64,000 nucleotides of DNA, from assembly GCA_949128115.1 (NCBI GenBank), contig OX421968.1, positions 2,790,001-2,854,000 on the forward strand. The letters are read 5' to 3'. The translations under genes were made by a program, and so were the position numbers. The notes beneath the pieces were generated by a model. That model had not been told where the DNA came from, did not search any database, and saw nothing but the letters and a program-made list of their open reading frames with translations. Numbering within the stretch: position 1 is the stretch's first letter; each line of letters opens with the position of its first letter. The stretch is from Anaspis maculata. Taxonomy: Eukaryota; Arthropoda; Insecta; Coleoptera; Scraptiidae. Below are positions 11,501-21,660 of the stretch, in pieces.

Positions 11501-12545
11501 TCAAAATTTATTTCCAAATTTTACCTAACAATTTGCATAGTGTTCAGGGACTGTAACGTGAATAGCAGATGTGCGGATTTCAATGTGTTTTACATTTTTG
11601 GAGAGCCAATCCAACATTCGGTATCACACTTTTGTCTAGAAGTCGCCAACTTCAAATTGGTACTTTTCCTTGACATCTGAAATCGATACTTAATTTCCCG
11701 AAGAATCCCCAGAAATTGATTTTTTTCATACCATGCCATTTGCCTAATTTTTCAAGTAGAGTAAAACCATCCAGGGAATATATGAAGAACTGAATACCAA
11801 AAAAATACCATGTTCCAGAATCTTCTTCCCAGTGATGGTTCCAGAGTTTATGAGTTGAAAGACTCAAACGACCTATTTGGAAAAAAGATACGTTGTCCGG
11901 ACACTAACTGCTGAATACTGTACGGACCTTGCATTGAGGTGTAAGATGTCATTTGGCAGACTATTCTATTTTATTTCATTCTATGTCACTTGGCAGACGT
12001 GAAAAGTACATAAGTATATTCAGTACGTCTGCTAAGTGGAATTTTGTATCATCAAATGCAAGGTCCGTACAGTATTCAGCAGTTAGTGTCCGGATTACTT
12101 ATCTTTCTTCCAAATAGATCGTTTTAGTGTTTCAATCCATATTACTCAGGAACCATCACTAGGAAAAAGATCCCGAAACATGTTATTTTTTTGGTATTCA
12201 ATTCTTCAAATATTTCCTGGATGATTTTGCCCTACTTAGAAAATTGGGCAAATGGCATGGTATGGGAAAAATCGATGCTTGGGAATTCTTCGGGACATCA
12301 AGTATCGATTTCAAAGGTCGAGGAAAAGTACCATTTTGAAGTTGGCGACTTCCAGACAAAAGTGTGATACTGGATGTTGAATTGACTTTCCAAACATGTA
12401 AAACACATTGAAATCCGCACATTTGCTGTACACGTTACAACCCGTGAACTGACACTATGCAAATTGTTACGTAAAATCCGGAAATAAATTTTGAGTGATT
12501 TTCACTGCGGTCTACCAGACGCTGTATCTCAAAGACTATTGACCA
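11426..12545. repeat. Second palindrome sharing an arm with its neighbour, centre about 11990
   Basis: CAATAGTCTCTGAGATACAC at 11441 pairs with GTATCTCAAAGACTATTGAC near 12525, and 11565-11660 pairs with 12340-12430. The left edge overlaps the right arm of the 10217-11500 palindrome, so the two inverted structures are chained. It is noncoding. Confidence 0.85.
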
Positions 12546-12835
12546 GAAAGTAATGAGTTTAGTACTGAGCTCTTGGAAATTTAACGAGCTGCATTTGCTT
12601 CTCGGGTATTTGTGTTCTAAAGGTGATAGTTTACAAGCTATTTAGAAAAAATCGAAAACTATCAAGGATAACGCTCTTTTATTGGTTCTACGAAAAAATC
12701 CAAGCCTTAGAATTTTTGGGAATTCTAGTATGTTATTCTACGATAAATTCTGCATCGATCCACCACATTTTGTCAACTTCCGAATTTATTTCCAGTTTTA
12801 CCCGATTTTTGCTTAATTTGACTGAACTATTAAGC

Positions 12836-12972
12836 GTTCGGCAGTTATCATGGAAGATTACAGACAGAACACCCAAACAGATATACAGACATACTTACTC
12901 TGGGAATAGTCTTAATCGTCTTGGAGGACCTCAAAATGGATATATCCGTCGAAATCTCGCAGAGTGATTTGC
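12836..12972. repeat. Inverted repeat partner of 5219-5345
   Basis: The reverse complement matches 5219-5345: AGACAGAACACC, ATATACAGACATAC and GGATATATCC are mirrored in order. Confidence 0.75.
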
Positions 12973-13119
12973 GATTTCGGGAAAGTGAAATTGAATTTCC
13001 ATAACTAATTACTTATGTCATTATTGATAATTCACGATAAAACCGAGGCCAACACGAATGATTTAGAACAAGAACGAAGAAAATCGGACTCTTGGTTCAA
13101 TCGCTATGGTCGAAAAACC

Positions 13120-13300
13120 AAAAATTCAAGATGGCCACGGTTTTTCCGAGGTGGCAGATTTTCCCCAAGTGGGATTTTCTGGGACTTTTGGGATTTCAGT
13201 AAAGACATCATCCTTGACATTTCCACCAATTTTCAGCTTGCTATTTCAAATGTCCGGGTTAGGACTATTTTTTGTCGATTTTGACTGGACTAGTAACCAA
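13120..13300. repeat. Inverted repeat partner of 9807-9960
   Basis: This is the mirror image of 9807-9960 with moderate divergence, carrying CCCCAAGTGGGATTTT against AAATCCCACTTGGGG. Confidence 0.8.
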
Positions 13301-13543
13301 ATGATTGCTGCAGACAAAACCAAAAGCTTTGCTGTCTTCGCCTTGAGTCCTACCTGTCTGCGATAAATGACCCTATATTTCTCTTTTCCGTCAGGCGGTG
13401 TGTTGATTACTTTGGCTCCCGCTTTGGCTCCATGTAAAAATTGGTCGTTATCGATTCTAGCTGCAATGGTCGCTGATGAAATAACTATTTTACATTTAAG
13501 GACAAAGTTATTTATATTGGTGAAATAAAGACATTATTGCGGA

Positions 13544-13800
13544 ATCAATCCGTGTGGGTTTTTTCTAAGAAAGAAATTTACCATTCAGGTCTTTTTGGAA
13601 AGCTACAAGGATGTAGGTACTTTAGTTTGAGCCTACAAACATTTTTATAATAGAAAAATAATTTTTTCAAAACTTGAATTTTTTTGGATTTTGAAAATGT
13701 CTATAAGCTCAAACCAAAATACATTCTTGTAACTTCCCAAAAAGACCTGAATGGTGAATTTCTGTCAAGGAATAGAAAGTAAGGCGAACAACAAGTGTGG
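13544..13800. mobile_element. Palindromic element, family also at 26926-27220
   Basis: Arms meet at about 13655: AGGTCTTTTTGGAAAGCTAC on the left mirrors the CTTCCCAAAAAGACCT block on the right. The same palindrome, with similar arms (GCTACAAGGATGTA, TTTGAGCC), recurs at 26926-27220, so this is a dispersed family. Confidence 0.75.
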
Positions 13801-14197
13801 GTACTTCTTTTGAAAGCCATGCAGATATAGGTATAGGTTCAGAATGCCTCCATATTATGCGGTTTTATCTAGGTAACTACTGGTTTTTGAAAGTAAATTT
13901 ACCTACATCTTCTTCACAAAGCTGAACACATTACGGGAGTCCATACCACCGCCTCTGTTTATGTTTATGTGATAAGTATATGGTTTATGTTATCCCAGAA
14001 TAGCGAATCCTCATGGCACCCCCGAGGTAAACGGCGATGTTTACCTAATGCAAAGTGCCGGTTTGTTGATTCTTCACTCCAGGCCAGGGTCCTCATGACA
14101 GTCACGTGATGCCGATGCCCCTGCCCTTGTATGCCCTGCCCGCGCCCGGTCTATGCCCTGCCCCAAACGGCTGGGGCTACGCCACTGCAGAACGTAC

Positions 14198-14289
14198 CAG
14201 AAGCCTCACTTCATCTCCAGTGATGCCAACCCAAGGTCGGACCAAGCGAGAGTCGGAGCAATGATAAGTCGGAACAAGCCGACGCACCC
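14198..14289 (-). repeat. Right 92-bp TIR of the 10.1-kb element
   Basis: This is the reverse complement of the left TIR. It is followed directly by the second copy of the AATTTGAT target duplication at 14290-14297. Confidence 0.92.
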
Positions 14290-14297
14290 AATTTGAT

Positions 14298-14492
14298 GTA
14301 TTGCAAGGTAGGTAGTGTCATTTGAAATTTCAAAGTTGGGGTGAGTGGGGGCGAGGGGGGTGAATATAGAAATTTGCCAATGTATGTTTTGGATGTCCCC
14401 CTCGATATAAAAATCGACCTGTTTTTGCTCGAAAAAATATTCACTAGGAATCGGGAGTTATTGCAGGTGGATAGTTTTCAAATGATCACCCG
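14298..14492. repeat. Right arm of palindrome A, distal part
   Basis: After the target duplication the arm resumes. GGGTGAGTGGGGGCGAGG mirrors the 945-970 block, AAAATCGACCTGTTTTTGCTC mirrors 884-905, and GATAGTTTTCAAATGATCAC mirrors 213-232. Confidence 0.85.
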
Positions 14493-14639
14493 GTATATTG
14501 TTATCTATGTTGCACACTTTGTTTATTGCCTCCGGGCAGATTGTAAAGTTTATTTGGGGTTAAAATTGAAAAAAAAAGTTCTAGTGCCCCCCTGGACCAG
14601 TTGAAAAAATTCCATTTTTTTCTAAAAGAATTGCGAGCT

Positions 14640-14776
14640 ATTCAAACTTTCCATTTGTTCAGAACCTTGCGCGACACCTGTATAACAGGATGGATGTTGG
14701 GTGGAAAAACAGCAGGACAGCTCCGGTAGCCAAAGCCGAGTCTCGCATCCCACTTCATTACTTTCTTAATAAAGGC

Positions 14777-14812
<36 letters not shown>
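14640..14812 (+). mobile_element. 3' tail of a LINE ending in (ATT)n
   Basis: A noncoding segment ends AATAAAGGCC followed by about twelve ATT repeats (14777-14812), a typical 3' end for insect non-LTR retrotransposons. Only the tail is present; the clade cannot be assigned. The (ATT)n run doubles as a microsatellite. Confidence 0.5.
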
Positions 14813-14813
<1 letters not shown>

Positions 14814-16734
14814 ACAAATTTGGGGAGCATTTATGTAATATGGCATGCAGAATGTGAAAGTGCAAAAAGTCAGCTTTTCACAGCAATACATTTTTTTTTA
14901 ACTAGTCCGCTTCCTTGAGGAGTTGTATACCACTTTGAGCTCCACTGAAATTTTTAGGTGGGCCATCAAGTGTTGAGTACTTTATTTATTCAGAGTTCTT
15001 ACCTTTATCAACGCCGTAGTATCGCTATAGAGAATGTAGCTCCCCAAATGAAGTTGTACAGAAGTCCACATGAAGTAGCTCCTGCTCAAAGGTGGTTTCT
15101 CGTACTGTTCCCAATCCTTTCACGTGTATACAACTCCCAAGATGCAGCCAATACAGCTGTTTTACAGTTGTCTGCCAGCAGATTTTCATTTACACTTCAG
15201 GCAGGCTCTTGTAGAATTCAGCTATAGGTGACAACATATTGTATTAGTATTTATGAATCTTAATTATTTAAACCAAAGAGCCAGCCAATCATGGATGTTA
15301 CTTGGACTATCCAGAAGTGACGTTATTTTTCATTTCCTACAACATAAACTGGGCCAATAATGAAGTGAACAACCTCGAAATTTTGTGGAGGATTTCTCGA
15401 AAAAAAAATAAACAACTGATTTTAGAAATTTTTGTGGTGCTCGATAGAGTAAGGTTTTGACTACAAGGTGCCCATCTTAGATCATCCGATTGTTGACCGT
15501 TGACCCTATATGATGTAAATAAAGAGCTATTCAAACCAATTTGTGCGAATCAAATAGCCATTATTCCAATGTTCTCACAAATTTTGTCTTTTTGAACAGC
15601 ATCTGCTATTGGCACAGCTTGTGCGAATATACACTACCAAAATATTTGTACAGATTTAGCTGACTTATTATTCAATCAATGATTTTTTTCTGTTCTGAAG
15701 TTCTGAGCTAAATCTGATTCTAACTCAAATCAGTGAATTAATCAAGTATTTATTTGAAGGTCTCACCCTTTTGAACAGCACAATCATTACTAGAGAATAA
15801 TGTTGTTCCTGACGATTGCCATCCGATAAGAACTTCATGCTCCACTACATCTACCACCTCCAAGACTATAAGGCTGTTCTTGCAATTCCACTGAAGAACT
15901 TTTTTCTTAGTTGGATGTTTTGGTCACTCCAGCTTGACAAAGTGATGTAATCAAGTTCCATCCAGTACTTGCAGGCTTATTCTATCGAGGACGATACAAC
16001 TTTCCCCGCATCTGGTCTTCAAAGCCGTCAATTGTTGAGCGATGAGCCGGCCAAGCCTCTCGACAAACTGTAACATATGACCTCTAGCTCTGGGACTTGG
16101 AGTGAAGACATTGAAGACACTGTACAAATCTCTGAAACAATAAGATCTATTATGAACGAGACTTGAATGAAAGAAGAGATAACTGTACATACGTTGTAAA
16201 ATCGTATTTCGAAAATTTACATCGTTATAAAATGTGAGCACAATTTTTGGCAAAAAGCAATAGTGTTTTCGCAGAAAGTCAAAAGTCAAAGGAAAGAAAC
16301 CTTGCTTTTAAATTAGTTGGCTGTGGTGGGAGGAAGTTGGGAGATTTCCCAATGTTGCCAATGACAGGATTAAAAATTTAGCCATGTCAAAAGTTGGTAA
16401 TCGGTAGCGTCTACGCCAAAAAGAGAAAAATAAATCAATAGACTTTGGGGAAATGGTGTAAGGTACAGATTATTAATAAGTATGAAATTGAAGGTGAAAA
16501 TTTCAAAGAGAATTTATTTGCAAATCACGAGTATGCTGGCGCCATCTTCGAGGCAATGATAGAACCTGCATAGGCACCACTGTCCACTGCAACGTCTATG
16601 ACTGCAACGATAAAGCAGGTATATTTTTTCTAGCCAACGACAGCAAGTAACGCCATCTAGACAAAATTACGAAAGAGCCATACAGATCGCATTCTGGAAG
16701 CTCAGAGATTTCTTTCATACAGATTCTGTAATAA
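14813..16734. other. Low-copy stretch without a recognised gene
   Basis: No part of this stretch matched other repeats in the window. ORFs at 14958-15227 (+, 89 aa) and 15951-16289 (-, 112 aa) have no domain that I recognise. With so little repeat content it is one of the better places to look for host exons. Confidence 0.45.
15965..16139 (-). CDS. Candidate host exon, unknown protein
   Basis: On the minus strand a frame encodes DLYSVFNVFTPSPRARGHM, then QFVERLGRLIAQQLTALK and a tail ending in LDGT and a stop. The coding stretch is preceded by a pyrimidine-rich run ending in TTTCAG (just above 16138), which would serve as a splice acceptor. The amino-acid composition looks more protein-like than the surrounding ORFs. 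I do not recognise the family, no partner exon is identified, and the stop at the end could mark either a terminal exon or chance. Transcript evidence would be needed to call it real. Confidence 0.25.
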
Positions 16735-18095
16735 ATTTTCGTTTATTTATTGAATACAACATAGTAGAGTTACAGTTACAATAAGTAATCATTAAGTAAT
16801 TATATAATACAAATAAATAAATAAATAGTAAATATCTATAAGTAAAAAACTTCATCCAATTTAACTGAATCTTCAAACGTTCCTAAAATACTTGCCGCAT
16901 TACCCCTTTGAATTTCTAAACTGATTTTTTGAATAAAAAAGGACTTGGCTTTCACATTGCCAGATTTGTCAATTAAAAGTTTCCCAAGAGAATTTGCAAA
17001 ATTTAAAGCTTCTGAAGACCAAACACCTAAAGTTTCAACGGCGAAAGCAACAAACTCAAAATGCTCAGATAGAGCAGAGTATTTTCTCGTTTTGTCTCTT
17101 ACAGCTTTAGAGGCAGCAGCACCTGCTAACAAGGACGTATTTTCGACATGAGAGGGAGCAAGTGTATCCACACAAGTGGAGTCCCAGATGAGAGAGCGAC
17201 CTTTTCCCCATGGAATTAATGACATACCGTCTGGTCTTTTACCGTCGGTTCTGCTCAGGCCAGGTGGTTCCAAAATTGAGGGTATGTCGACAGAAGCCAA
17301 AGCACGCTTGATTGTGTTGTTCAAAGCGGCATGCCTTGGAATTCTGCCAACACTCCTAGAACAAAATAGGCCATGAAGACCACGGGCATTAACGTTATTG
17401 GCTCCGCAAATGCAAGTATGTGGCTGGCATAATTTAGAACCTAGCCGCAATGCTACTGCTATTCTCAACGTGTTCTTGTCCAACAGGGTACCCAGAGGAA
17501 GGGATGGATAAGCTTTCAGCCAGGCACCTGATTCTTCTCGTGCGCAGGCCAATAAACGTGCTTTATCGGTTATTTCAGTTGAAGATCTTAGTAGTTTGTC
17601 AAGCTTATCCTCCATCAAAGGTATATCCCAACTTTTTTGAGAATTTGGGTTCAGTGGGAGGCCGGCTTTTGGTTGTAAAGCTAACCAGCTATTTTGTGCT
17701 TCGGACAGACAGTCAACTTCGAAATCACCTAGTGATGGAGAAACGATTGTACCAACGAGGTTGACTGTACTGTAGACCGAAGACAAAAAGGCCGGAAGGG
17801 CTACATCCAAGGCACTGCGGACTCCCAAACCCCCTAAATTGACTGGTAAAGAAGCTTGGTTCCAACAAGAATCGGTCAACTTTATATTAAGAATTTGTTG
17901 CAAGCTTATCTGAATGACAGAGTCTAGTTTGGACAAAAGATTTTGACATAAAAAAGTTGGGCTAGATCTGAAAAAATAAGTTAGACGTGGAATCCAGAAA
18001 CAAGATTTCAATAGATGTAAAGCAATATGCGGTTGAATTTCAGAAAGGTTTTTTGTGAAATGTTCTATTTTTCTAATCTTGGAATCAAAAATTAA
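16735..18095 (-). mobile_element. 5'-truncated LINE with restriction-like endonuclease
   Basis: This is the 3' end of a non-LTR retrotransposon on the minus strand: the coding end (see CDS), an approximately 100-bp AT-rich 3' UTR with AATAAATAAAC near 16750, and a 5' truncation near 18095 where the sequence becomes an AATAA-rich run. The RT core is absent. No clean target duplication was found. Confidence 0.75.
16836..18095 (-). CDS. LINE ORF C-terminus with zinc knuckle and endonuclease
   Basis: The frame is open for at least 391 codons from a TTG at 18011 and stays open upstream to about 18095, so it is a partial ORF without a real start. The upstream residues (HFTKNLSEIQPHIALHLL) and KSCFWIPRLTYFFRSSP resemble the region after the RT thumb. 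Counting from 18011, a C-x-C...H-x3-C zinc knuckle lies at about 200-217 (CIC, GLHGLFC). It is followed by KRPDG at about 258-262 and SLIWDSTCVDT at about 273-283, the RPD...D signature of the restriction-like nuclease of R2-type LINEs. The endonuclease nicks the target so the RT can prime on it. There are no internal stops; truncation makes it non-autonomous. Clade assignment (R2/NeSL/Hero-like) is inference. Confidence 0.8.
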   Translation of the reverse strand, partial: LIFDSKIRKIEHFTKNLSEIQPHIALHLLKSCFWIPRLTYFFRSSPTFLCQNLLSKLDSVIQISLQQILNIKLTDSCWNQASLPVNLGGLGVRSALDVALPAFLSSVYSTVNLVGTIVSPSLGDFEVDCLSEAQNSWLALQPKAGLPLNPNSQKSWDIPLMEDKLDKLLRSSTEITDKARLLACAREESGAWLKAYPSLPLGTLLDKNTLRIAVALRLGSKLCQPHTCICGANNVNARGLHGLFCSRSVGRIPRHAALNNTIKRALASVDIPSILEPPGLSRTDGKRPDGMSLIPWGKGRSLIWDSTCVDTLAPSHVENTSLLAGAAASKAVRDKTRKYSALSEHFEFVAFAVETLGVWSSEALNFANSLGKLLIDKSGNVKAKSFFIQKISLEIQRGNAASILGTFEDSVKLDEVFYL

Positions 18096-18224
18096 TAAAT
18101 AAAATAAAAATAGAGTAATAAATAAAATAAAATAAATAGAGCCTGAATTTCAAATTAAAAAATCTTGATATCTACGAAGGAATCTCTAAATTATAAAATC
18201 TTGGTATTAGAAATTATCAAGTTC

Positions 18225-19655
18225 AAGTAAACTACGCAACAAAATTATAGTTGTACTCCAAATTTCATCCTTTTTCAAAACCAGAAAACTCCCGACTGGT
18301 TTGAACAATTTCAATTCTGTTTGAAGCATTTGAGAGCTTGATTGATTCTCTAGGTATAGAATCGTATCAATTCGAAGATTGATAGATGTCAACTTGAATT
18401 TCTACAGGGTGTTGAAGAAAGTAGTAGTAGTGCAACATTTATTTTCTTTTGAATTTCAACATCAATGGCATATAGCAAAAGTTCATATCTCGAATCGGTT
18501 TTTGATTTATCTCTTCTATCTCTTTTATTTACAGGGTGGTATCGAAAAAACGACTTTTTGGTCTTCTGATAACATTTTCCCTTCTTTACCAATTTTCTAT
18601 ATCCAGGGCTCATTTGAAACTGAAGCCTTAGGTAAGAAAACCCAATAAACATAATCGACTCAAGACCAACATTCAAAATATAGGGTGGCATCAAAAGTGA
18701 CATATGAATATAGCTGTCCAGGAATCAGACGGGGTGGAGAATTAAACGAAAATCAACATTTTTTTCTGATTCGGATGAGGCATTCATTCTGAATACTCGT
18801 TGATGTTTCATGATTGATTGTGGCAAGAACTTTGGACGGAGGATTCAAATTGCAGCCGCATGTTTTCCAAGGAGAAGCAGCGCTATAACTCACCTGCAAA
18901 TGCCGTAACCAATATGTTACGGAAAACAGAGCGAAGATAACTGTCTGTTCCCGATTGTTCCGAATTTTGTAGGTATCGTTGGTTGATAACATTTTCAGAC
19001 CAGCGAGAACGCTGGATTCCTCCTCAGAAACGCTCAATTCTAATTTGGTCCCTCCATCGATCATTCTGGTGACAATCAATCATGAAACATCAAAGAGCGT
19101 GTTCAGAATGAGTGCCTCATCCGAAAACAATGTTGATTTTCGTTCAATTCTCCACCCGGTCGGATTCCTGGACAAATATATTCACATGTCACTTTTGATG
19201 CCACCTTATATTTTGAATATTGGTCTTGAGTCGATTATGTTTATTGGGTTTTCTCACCTAAGGCTTCAGCTTTAATATGATGAGCCCTGGATTCAGAAAA
19301 TTGGTAAAGAAGGGAACATGTTATCACCAGATGACCAAAAAGTTGTTTTTTCGATACCACCCTGTAAATAAAAGAGATAGAGAGATAAATCAAAAACCGT
19401 TTCAAGATATGAACTTTAGCTACATGCCATTGATGTTGAAATTCAAAAGAAACAGTTTTATTTCAAATGGGAGTATGTCAAACTTAATAAATGTTGCACT
19501 ACTTTCTTCAACATCCTGTAGAAACTCAAGTTAACATGTATCAATCTTCAAATTGATACGATTAAAGAACCCAGAGGTTCGAACCAGTCGGGAGTTCTCT
19601 TGTTTTGAAAAAGGGTGAAATCTGGAGTACGACAATAATCTCGTTGCGTAGTTCA
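18225..19655. mobile_element. Palindromic element with CAGGGTG-headed units
   Basis: Left (18225-18830) and right (19075-19655) arms mirror each other: CCAGTCGGGAGTT at 19580 against AACTCCCGACTGG at 18285, and CTACAGGGTGTTGAAGAAAG at 18403 against CTTTCTTCAACATCCTGTAG at 19502. Units starting with CAGGGTG or a variant recur at about 18406, 18533, 18682 and 18729. The unpaired middle (18830-19075) has an ORF on the minus strand (18753-19079) without known domains. Confidence 0.85.
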
Positions 19656-19943
19656 GAATACAGAATGATGTGCAGTGATAAAAAATATTCAAATAATCAT
19701 ACTAATTCCTAATCAATGGAATAGTAATTCAAGCCGGGACCTGCAACATAGAATTTCGATCCGGTATAGGCACCAGATTTTATGGGCAGCGACTTGGGTA
19801 TGAGTTCCTTGCGAGAGCACGTTCTATGACATCAGCGTTAGGCGAAATTGTGAGACGACCGCTCGTACCCAATGTTAGAGAAAAAAAATGACCGACAGCG
19901 TTCACTGTCTGCGCATTTCCAATGACGGGACATGTGTTTTTTA

Positions 19944-20110
19944 AGGTGCGTTCAGTCAGCTTATTTAGCCGCAAGTTTTAGTTTTAGTCGTAAGCGCAGC
20001 GATGCTCATTGGCTGTCATGAACCGGCCTCCTCAGATCCAGCCAATAAGCGATGCTGCGCTTACGATTAAAATTAAAACTTGCGGCTAAATAAGCTGACT
20101 GAACGCACCT
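19944..20110. mobile_element. 167-bp MITE, complete copy
   Basis: The ends are AGGTGCGTTCAGTCAGC and its exact inverse, and pairing runs about 40 bp inward through TTATTTAGCCGCAAGTTTTA. A second stem is TCGTAAGCGCAGC against GCTGCGCTTACGA. A truncated copy is at 9443-9594. No target duplication longer than a few bases is visible. Confidence 0.85.
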
Positions 20111-20254
20111 CTAGAGTTGGAACATGAGTTTCATGAAAACCAGTGGAGTAGGAGAATTGAAAAAAAGAAGGGTTATCTAAAATCAGGTATGAAAATGTAT
20201 AAGTATTTCAAAATTTCAAAATTCGAGAAACTCGATTTTTTTTTTAAATTTTTA

Positions 20255-20575
20255 TACAGGGTGTTTCAGATTCAAGTCGCGTCCTTTCAGAGGATGATGG
20301 AAAACATCAAAAGAAGTTGAGTTTTTCGAAAAAAAAAGTCAGAAACGAATAATAACGGAGATATAGGCGTGCAAAATTGAACTTCAAAAATCGATTATTC
20401 GTCATAACCTTGAAACTTCTCAACCGATTTTGTTCAAATTGGAACCGAAGCCTAATAAAATAGGTCGGTATCTAACGATAATAATGCGGTCCATTGAAAT
20501 TTTTCAGGAGCGTGAATAATGGGGGATGCCTTCGCTTTTTTAACCCCATTTTTTTTTACCTCCAGAGGTAATTTT
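20255..20575 (+). repeat. CAGGGTGTTTC-headed repeat, relative at 31297-31600
   Basis: After TTATACAGGGTGTTTCAG the segment carries AATAATAACGGAGATATAGG, CGATTTTGTTCAAATTGGAACC and AATAATGCGGTCC; the same order of blocks recurs at 31297-31600 with substantial divergence. It is noncoding. Confidence 0.65.
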
Positions 20576-20599
20576 CTAGATTGTTCACATTTGTCAACT

Positions 20600-21090
20600 C
20601 TACGTTCAATTCTAAAGAAAAAGTTACCCTTGGAAAATTTTGATTGAAGGCTTCGTTTTCAAGATATTTGGGTTTGAAACTTTGGAAAACACATTAAAAT
20701 ATCCACTTTCAAGAGCCAAAAGAATGTTTTTCCTGAAAACTTCTCGTTTCTCAGAAAAACTCATGGTTTAGCAACTTGAAGCACCTAGAAAATCTATTTC
20801 AATAAAGAAATCGTTAGTTATCTTGGATTTTAATTTGTAGGCCTTTGAAAGTGGTGTTTTTGAGAGGTTTTCCGAAGTTTCAACCTCAAATATCTTGAGA
20901 ACGAACGGCTCGATACCAAGTTGGGGCTGAGACCGCCGTAAGTGCGGTTACTATAGCAACGGCCAGTCAGACCGCTCTCTTTGGCAAGTTACGCCGTCCT
21001 AACTTTTGCCGCCTGCAACTTGGTATCGAGCCCTAAGCCTCTAATCAAAATTTTGCAGGGTAACTTTTTCTTCCAAATTGAACGTAAAAT
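20600..21090. repeat. Palindrome with a MITE in its right arm
   Basis: AAAAGTTACCCTTGGAAAATT with CTTCGTTTTCAAGATATTTG on the left mirrors CAAATATCTTGAGAACG and AAATTTTGCAGGGTAACTTTT on the right. The right arm is split by the MITE at 20907-21032, and the left arm shows the empty site. A (TA)n run follows at about 21103-21122. Confidence 0.8.
20907..21032. mobile_element. 126-bp GGCTCGATACC MITE
   Basis: The TIRs GGCTCGATACCAAGTTG and CAACTTGGTATCGAGCC are exact inverses. The interior is GC-rich and matches 4511-4637 in inverted orientation. The target duplication is too short to be sure of. Confidence 0.85.
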
Positions 21091-21275
21091 TCAAAAATTT
21101 AATATATATATATATATATATAATTTACCAAATTACCTGAGCGATTGAAAAATAGAGGTAAACAAGCGAATACGCCTCATGGGCATGAGGCTCAGTAGCG
21201 CACTTCCTTTTTGGAGGATTAGTGAACGCAAGATATTAAGTAATTAGGGTTCTACCGTCTTGGGCAAAAAATTCC

Positions 21276-21660
21276 AATATGGCGGCCAAAATATCGACAG
21301 AATCATGAAATTCGGCTTGAAAATCAGAATGATTGTACTAGACAAGGATAAGTTCCAAGTTTCATGAAAATCGTTCCACTAATAAAAGATTTCAATATGG
21401 CGGCCAAGATGGCGGCAGAATTATGAAACTCAGCTTGAAAATAGGAATGATCGTACGAGACAAGCGTAACTCTCAAGTTTCATGAAAATCCTTCCACTTA
21501 TAAGAGATTTCAATATGGCGGCCAAGATGGTTGGGCAATCATGAAATTTGGCTTGAGAATAAGAATGATCGTACTAGACAAGGGTAAGTTTCAAGTTTCA
21601 TGACAATCGTTCCACTAATAAGAAATTTCAATATGGCAGCCAAGATGGCGGCCGAATTAT
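21276..21660. repeat. Tandem repeat, period 118 bp, about 3.3 copies
   Basis: AATATGGCGGCCAAGATGG-type blocks begin at 21276, 21394, 21512 and 21630, exactly 118 bp apart. Each is followed by ATCATGAAA, a CTTGAAAAT block, GATCGTAC and TTCATGAAAATC. Units are clearly diverged from one another. Confidence 0.88.

Larger units (their letters stand above)
4156..14289. mobile_element. 10.1-kb TIR element with 8-bp target duplication
   Basis: Both ends carry the same 92-bp TIR, with no mismatch that I can see. AATTTGAT directly flanks both ends (4148-4155 and 14290-14297). Removing the element and one duplication rejoins the right arm of palindrome A, which is independent evidence of insertion. The interior has no transposase ORF and is packed with older repeats: MITEs, hAT-like elements and several palindromes. 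It is therefore a non-autonomous carrier or a composite of two short TIR elements moved as one. An 8-bp duplication fits hAT, P or some Mutator-like families; the GGGTGCGTCGG end does not settle which. Confidence 0.88.

Noticed and set aside
4261..14187. A separate hAT element bounded by the two inverted CAGTGGCGTAGC motifs
   Set aside because: The flanking 8-mers (gcaatggc and cagaacgt) do not match, while the outer 92-bp TIRs have a perfect duplication.
14777..14812. Poly-isoleucine protein (minus-strand ORF 14642-14830)
   Set aside because: It is the (ATT)n microsatellite read as codons at a LINE 3' tail.
16945..17764. Plus-strand ORFs of 66-104 codons
   Set aside because: They are shadows of the minus-strand LINE endonuclease ORF.
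18753..19079. 108-aa ORF in the turn of the 18225-19655 palindrome as a host gene
   Set aside because: It extends into the palindrome arm at both ends and has no recognisable domain.
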